Source of the DNA: CAYJBH01 sp964368625 | Lineage (GTDB): Bacteria; Bacillota; Clostridia; Oscillospirales; Ruminococcaceae | DNA: 64,000 nt | Reading direction: 5' to 3' | Assembly (NCBI GenBank): GCA_964368625.1 | Contig: CAYJBH010000005.1 | Coordinates: 1-64,000, forward strand | In this document: positions 61,180 to 64,000 of the stretch, piece by piece | Position numbering within the stretch: position 1 is the stretch's first letter | How the letters are laid out: each line of letters starts with the position of its first letter | Made by a program: the position numbers and the translations under genes | Notes under the pieces: model-generated | What the model was told of the DNA's origin: nothing | Seen by the model: the letters and a program-made list of their open reading frames with translations, nothing else | Databases searched by the model: none

Positions 61180-63669
61180 TTATGCGTTTTCTTTATTATA
61201 TCTGTTTGCTTCAGAATTTTGTTTTTTTGTTGATAGCAGAGCTATAGTTATCTGTATAACTGCTATTACCGCCATCCAGAAGGTCCAGCTATCGATGAAA
61301 GCCATCTTTAGTGTCATGTCCTGGGTAAGTAGGAATAGTATTATTGATGCTAATGCAACTACTATGCTTATTACACGGGGGAGAATTCTGCGTTTTTGGG
61401 TTGTTTCTCCTTCTACGTTCTCCTCCTTCTTTCTTCCTAAAACATAACCAATAAGTAACGCTATTGATAGAAGAGTTGTAAAGAATGCAAGCAGTAGGTT
61501 AATAAGTGCCCAGCTACCCTTTTCGGTTGCAAGGGGTACATCGCCATCGTCGATATTTAGCAGGCTATCGTCGATAACATCTTCAACCTCTGTTTGGTTA
61601 TCAAGCGGTATTGTATCATCTTCGATGTTTGTTGTATCATCATCTTCCGGCTCGCTTACCTCTTCTTCCGGTTCGGTTATTTCTACTTCCGGTTCAGTTA
61701 CAGCCTCTTCCGGTGCTACTACGCTTGGAGGAACAATTACATCAGGTATTATCGGTAGTTCAACTATATCTAGATATCCTTCGTTAACGGTAACGGTGTA
61801 GTTACTGTTCGAAACGATTTTAGCGGATATATAGTATCTTCCTGGTGCTTCACCGGTAGTACGGCTTAAGGTGTAATCTATTTTATCGCTTCCCTGTAGG
61901 TCGTTAAAGCTTGCACTAAATGTTGGATCGGAAGTTCCTACCGTTTTACTATAACTAAAAATGTTAAGTATTACGGGACGCTTTTCTATCGTTGAGGTTA
62001 CCGTGGTTGTTGCTGTAGTATAACCGCGCAATGTTGCACGTATTTCAACAGTATAGTCTCCTGCGTTTGTTATCTTGGGTAATGTTTCTGAAAATACACC
62101 TCCATTGATACTATATTCAATTTTGGCGTCTTTAATTGATGCTGTTACATCGCTTATCGATGGGTGCTCATTTGCATTATATGTTTCATTTATTCCGTTT
62201 GCCGAAATGCTGAGCCCCGTTAATTCAGTAATGGTGAAGTTTGCATTATCTGCAGTTAAGGTATAGTTTTTAAGTGCTGCATTATTCTGCAGGCTTAAAA
62301 GCGCTGATTGGTTAATCTTTACAGAGTATTGACCCGGTAAAGCAGTTGCTAAATCCGTTACAGCTACATTCTTTTCGTCAAATGCATCAAACAACGGTGT
62401 GGTATTTGCAAGAAGGTTGTTTATCGCGCTCTCATCTGTGAGAGATTTTGGCCCGCTTAAATCGTTAACGGCGGGTATTGTATAAGAAATAGTTGAGATG
62501 CTTCCGTAAGGATAGTGATGTGAGATGACTGGTAATAATAAAAGCGGCGCCTTGTTAATAGTTACACTAACTGTTGTGGTTATTTCGGTAAAGCGCGGTG
62601 CGGTTGCCTTTACCGTTACCGTGTAGTTACCGGCATTAACAAGATCTGGTTTTTCGTTTGAGTACGCTCCGCCGTTAACGCTATATTGATAGGTGAGTCC
62701 TGTTATAACATCGCCTGCCCATGAGGCTGATTGTGCGGTTGGCCAGGTTATTGAATTGGTATGTGATTGCGCATTATATGTTGAGGTGTAGCTAGCATTA
62801 TTAATTGTCCAGTTCATTAATTTATATGGCATCCAGATTGCATAAAGGTGCCAGTCTACATCTATCTTTCCAAGGCCTTCCCCTTCTAGATACTGTGCCG
62901 TTCCGGCAACAGGTGATGGGTTCCAACCTAATAAATAATAATTTTCTGGGGTGCTAAAGCCTGTTTGTATTAATGTTGCTGCATTTGCAAGCTCTTCATT
63001 TTTATACTCTTTTGGATCTTGATAGCTACTGTTGCTTAAGCCGGAAGATGCAGGATAATTGCTATAATAGCTGATAGTATGTGCTTCATCAGCAGCTGCT
63101 GCAGCTTCTAAAGAAAAAGTAAGCGGTGCATCTAGCTCATCGTTTTCATCCGTAGCGTCCTCAGTTAACACCTCGGTTGATTCCTCGGTTGTTGGCTCGC
63201 TTGTATCAGGCTCTGTTTTTTCGGTTTCTGTTGAATCCGGATTTGAAGTATCAGGCTCTGTTGCATCCGGTTCTGTTGCTTCAGGTTCACTTGTGTCAGG
63301 CTCTGTTGAATCCGGGTTACTAGTGTCAGGCTCTGATGCGTCGGGTTCACTTGGTGCCGTTGTTGGTGCTTCCGGTGTTGGTTCAACCGGTGCCGGGGTT
63401 GGTTCAACCGGTGCCGGGGTTGGTTCAGCCGGTGCCGGTGTTGGTTCAGCCGGAGCCGGGGTTGGTTCAGCCGGTGCCGGTGTTGTTGCCTCCGACATTG
63501 GCTGTTCTGAGGTGCTAGTTTGCGTTTGTGCAAAAATGTTGACCTGGAATAAAGTACATAGGATTGCAACTGCAAGCACAATCGATAAAACTCTATTTCT
63601 CCAGTTTTTTCTTCTTAACTCCGGAATAGCTTTCTCATTTTCGTAGCTCTTCCAATATCTCTGGTTCAT
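61180..63669 (-). CDS. Large surface protein with Pro/Thr-rich repeats, MBG-like domains and C-terminal three-helix anchor
   Basis: About 829 residues from ATG 63669, whose AAAGGA site lies 9 bp upstream; the GTG at 63687 would include that site. A signal segment (VLSIVLAVAILCTLFQVNIF, about 29-48) is followed by a low-complexity region of EPTPAPA heptapeptides and S/T-E-P-D repeats. A Listeria-Bacteroides-type InlB repeat (GFSTPENYYLLGWNPSP) and two or three MBG/Ig-like domains follow (YTVTVKATAPRFTEITTTVS; YTVEIRATLRGYTTATTTVT; VGTSDPTFSASFND). The end has three membrane helices with LFLLTQDMTLKMAFIDSW, as at the left edge of the window. No LPXTG sorting signal. Confidence 0.85.
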   Translation of the reverse strand: MNQRYWKSYENEKAIPELRRKNWRNRVLSIVLAVAILCTLFQVNIFAQTQTSTSEQPMSEATTPAPAEPTPAPAEPTPAPAEPTPAPVEPTPAPVEPTPEAPTTAPSEPDASEPDTSNPDSTEPDTSEPEATEPDATEPDTSNPDSTETEKTEPDTSEPTTEESTEVLTEDATDENDELDAPLTFSLEAAAAADEAHTISYYSNYPASSGLSNSSYQDPKEYKNEELANAATLIQTGFSTPENYYLLGWNPSPVAGTAQYLEGEGLGKIDVDWHLYAIWMPYKLMNWTINNASYTSTYNAQSHTNSITWPTAQSASWAGDVITGLTYQYSVNGGAYSNEKPDLVNAGNYTVTVKATAPRFTEITTTVSVTINKAPLLLLPVISHHYPYGSISTISYTIPAVNDLSGPKSLTDESAINNLLANTTPLFDAFDEKNVAVTDLATALPGQYSVKINQSALLSLQNNAALKNYTLTADNANFTITELTGLSISANGINETYNANEHPSISDVTASIKDAKIEYSINGGVFSETLPKITNAGDYTVEIRATLRGYTTATTTVTSTIEKRPVILNIFSYSKTVGTSDPTFSASFNDLQGSDKIDYTLSRTTGEAPGRYYISAKIVSNSNYTVTVNEGYLDIVELPIIPDVIVPPSVVAPEEAVTEPEVEITEPEEEVSEPEDDDTTNIEDDTIPLDNQTEVEDVIDDSLLNIDDGDVPLATEKGSWALINLLLAFFTTLLSIALLIGYVLGRKKEENVEGETTQKRRILPRVISIVVALASIILFLLTQDMTLKMAFIDSWTFWMAVIAVIQITIALLSTKKQNSEANRYNKENA
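63340..63487 (-). repeat. 21-bp tandem repeats coding EPTPAPA heptapeptides
   Basis: About five copies of a 21-bp unit encode EPTPAPA or EPTPAPV within the surface protein. Units are in-frame, so copy-number change would alter stalk length without breaking the frame. Confidence 0.75.
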
Positions 63670-63801
63670 CTTTTTGTGTCCTTTCACTTTCTGTTTTTCT
63701 TTACCTTACGAAGCTTTTCTTATTTAGCAAATTTTAGTAACGGCTTATGCTTCCTTTATTAAAATTCGCTTTTAGCAATCTCAACCTTTTGCTTTGTCTT
63801 A

Positions 63802-63807
63802 ATTATA
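63802..63807 (-). promoter_or_regulatory. -10 box of the surface protein gene
   Basis: TATAAT on the minus strand. The position for -35 holds CTGTTT, not a consensus box, and is covered by the first GTCTCA pair, suggesting activator dependence. Confidence 0.5.
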
Positions 63808-63817
63808 TATACTTGCG

Positions 63818-63889
63818 GTCTCAAAAACAGTCTCATTTTCACTTTAACATATACCAAATTTACTAAATCCAGTCTCAATAGCGGTCTCA
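63818..63889. promoter_or_regulatory. Two GTCTCA direct-repeat pairs upstream of the surface protein
   Basis: GTCTCA occurs at 63818, 63830, 63872 and 63884: two pairs, each with exactly 12 bp start to start, and pairs 54 bp apart. The first pair overlaps the -35 position. Direct repeats with about one-turn spacing are typical for response-regulator or LytTR-type activators. The rest of 63688-64000 shows nothing else. Confidence 0.55.
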
Positions 63890-64000
63890 TTTCTTATGTT
63901 TTGCCATACATTTTTAATTTTTGCTGTTTTAGGTGATATTTTCCTCAAGAAAATTTCCAAAAAAAATAAATCGACACCGCCCAACTAATTAGGTAGCATC

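Noticed and set aside
63165..63646. Open frames antisense or out of frame to the surface protein repeats
   Set aside because: They arise from the 21-bp repeat composition and have no start signals.
63811..63890. Short CRISPR-like repeats
   Set aside because: The repeats are 6 bp in two pairs with 12-bp spacing; no repeat or spacer of CRISPR size and no cas genes.

Overview
The window reads as chromosome of a low-GC Gram-positive, most likely an anaerobic gut- or rumen-type member of the Clostridia. This is inferred from strong AGGAGG-type ribosome binding sites, TTG/GTG starts, TTGACA/TATAAT promoters with 17-bp spacers, ECF and oligopeptide ABC transporters, and cell-wall surface proteins. 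No rRNA, tRNA, CRISPR array, prophage or insertion sequence was recognised.

Layout. 1-4250: the 3' part of a Ser-rich membrane-anchored surface protein, then small genes (a DUF3781 gene with an internal TGA, a membrane protein, a GNAT, an XRE regulator) and gene debris. 4252-7148: an ECF-type transporter (double ATPase, T component, MptD-like S component). 7379-10131: two divergent TetR/L-2-amino-thiazoline-4-carboxylate-hydrolase-like modules, each with its own palindromic operator. 10193-17569: MATE pump, two methyltransferases, TetR and AraC regulators, an alpha/beta hydrolase, two paralogous Cys/His-rich proteins and an MntP-like manganese exporter. Three promoters here carry the same 16-bp operator at the same position. 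17781-21538: one alkylation-damage repair operon (AlkA-like, AlkD-like, AdaA, Ogt, ABM-domain protein, DUF1848). 22016-23074: Acr3 arsenite efflux under an ArsR-type promoter with no arsR in view. 23436-26448: a lipoprotein and a zinc alcohol dehydrogenase.

26707-37403: an oligopeptide ABC system (binding protein, two permeases, two ATPases), a 55-residue membrane protein, a PepF-type peptidase and an HD-GYP-like protein. The DppC-type permease has a complete seven-repeat RCC1-like propeller inserted between its first membrane helix and the transport core; this is the most striking protein in the window. 37648-46205: a PepSY protein with a two-component system, a cytidylate-kinase-like protein, a second MATE pump, an aldo/keto reductase, a GNAT and an N-acetylhexosamine-kinase-like protein.

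46268-60932: a carbohydrate locus with a LacI regulator, an ABC sugar importer (binding protein, two permeases, no ATPase), a GH32/43-like protein, a DUF5107-TPR protein, GH172 (DUF2961), GH116, a GHL6-like hydrolase and an FGGY kinase. It looks like uptake and intracellular breakdown of an unidentified glycan. 61180-63669: a large surface protein whose C-terminal three-helix anchor matches that of the protein at the left edge. A 107-bp repeat with two hairpins occurs once near each of 3.0 kb and 37.5 kb, in opposite orientation.
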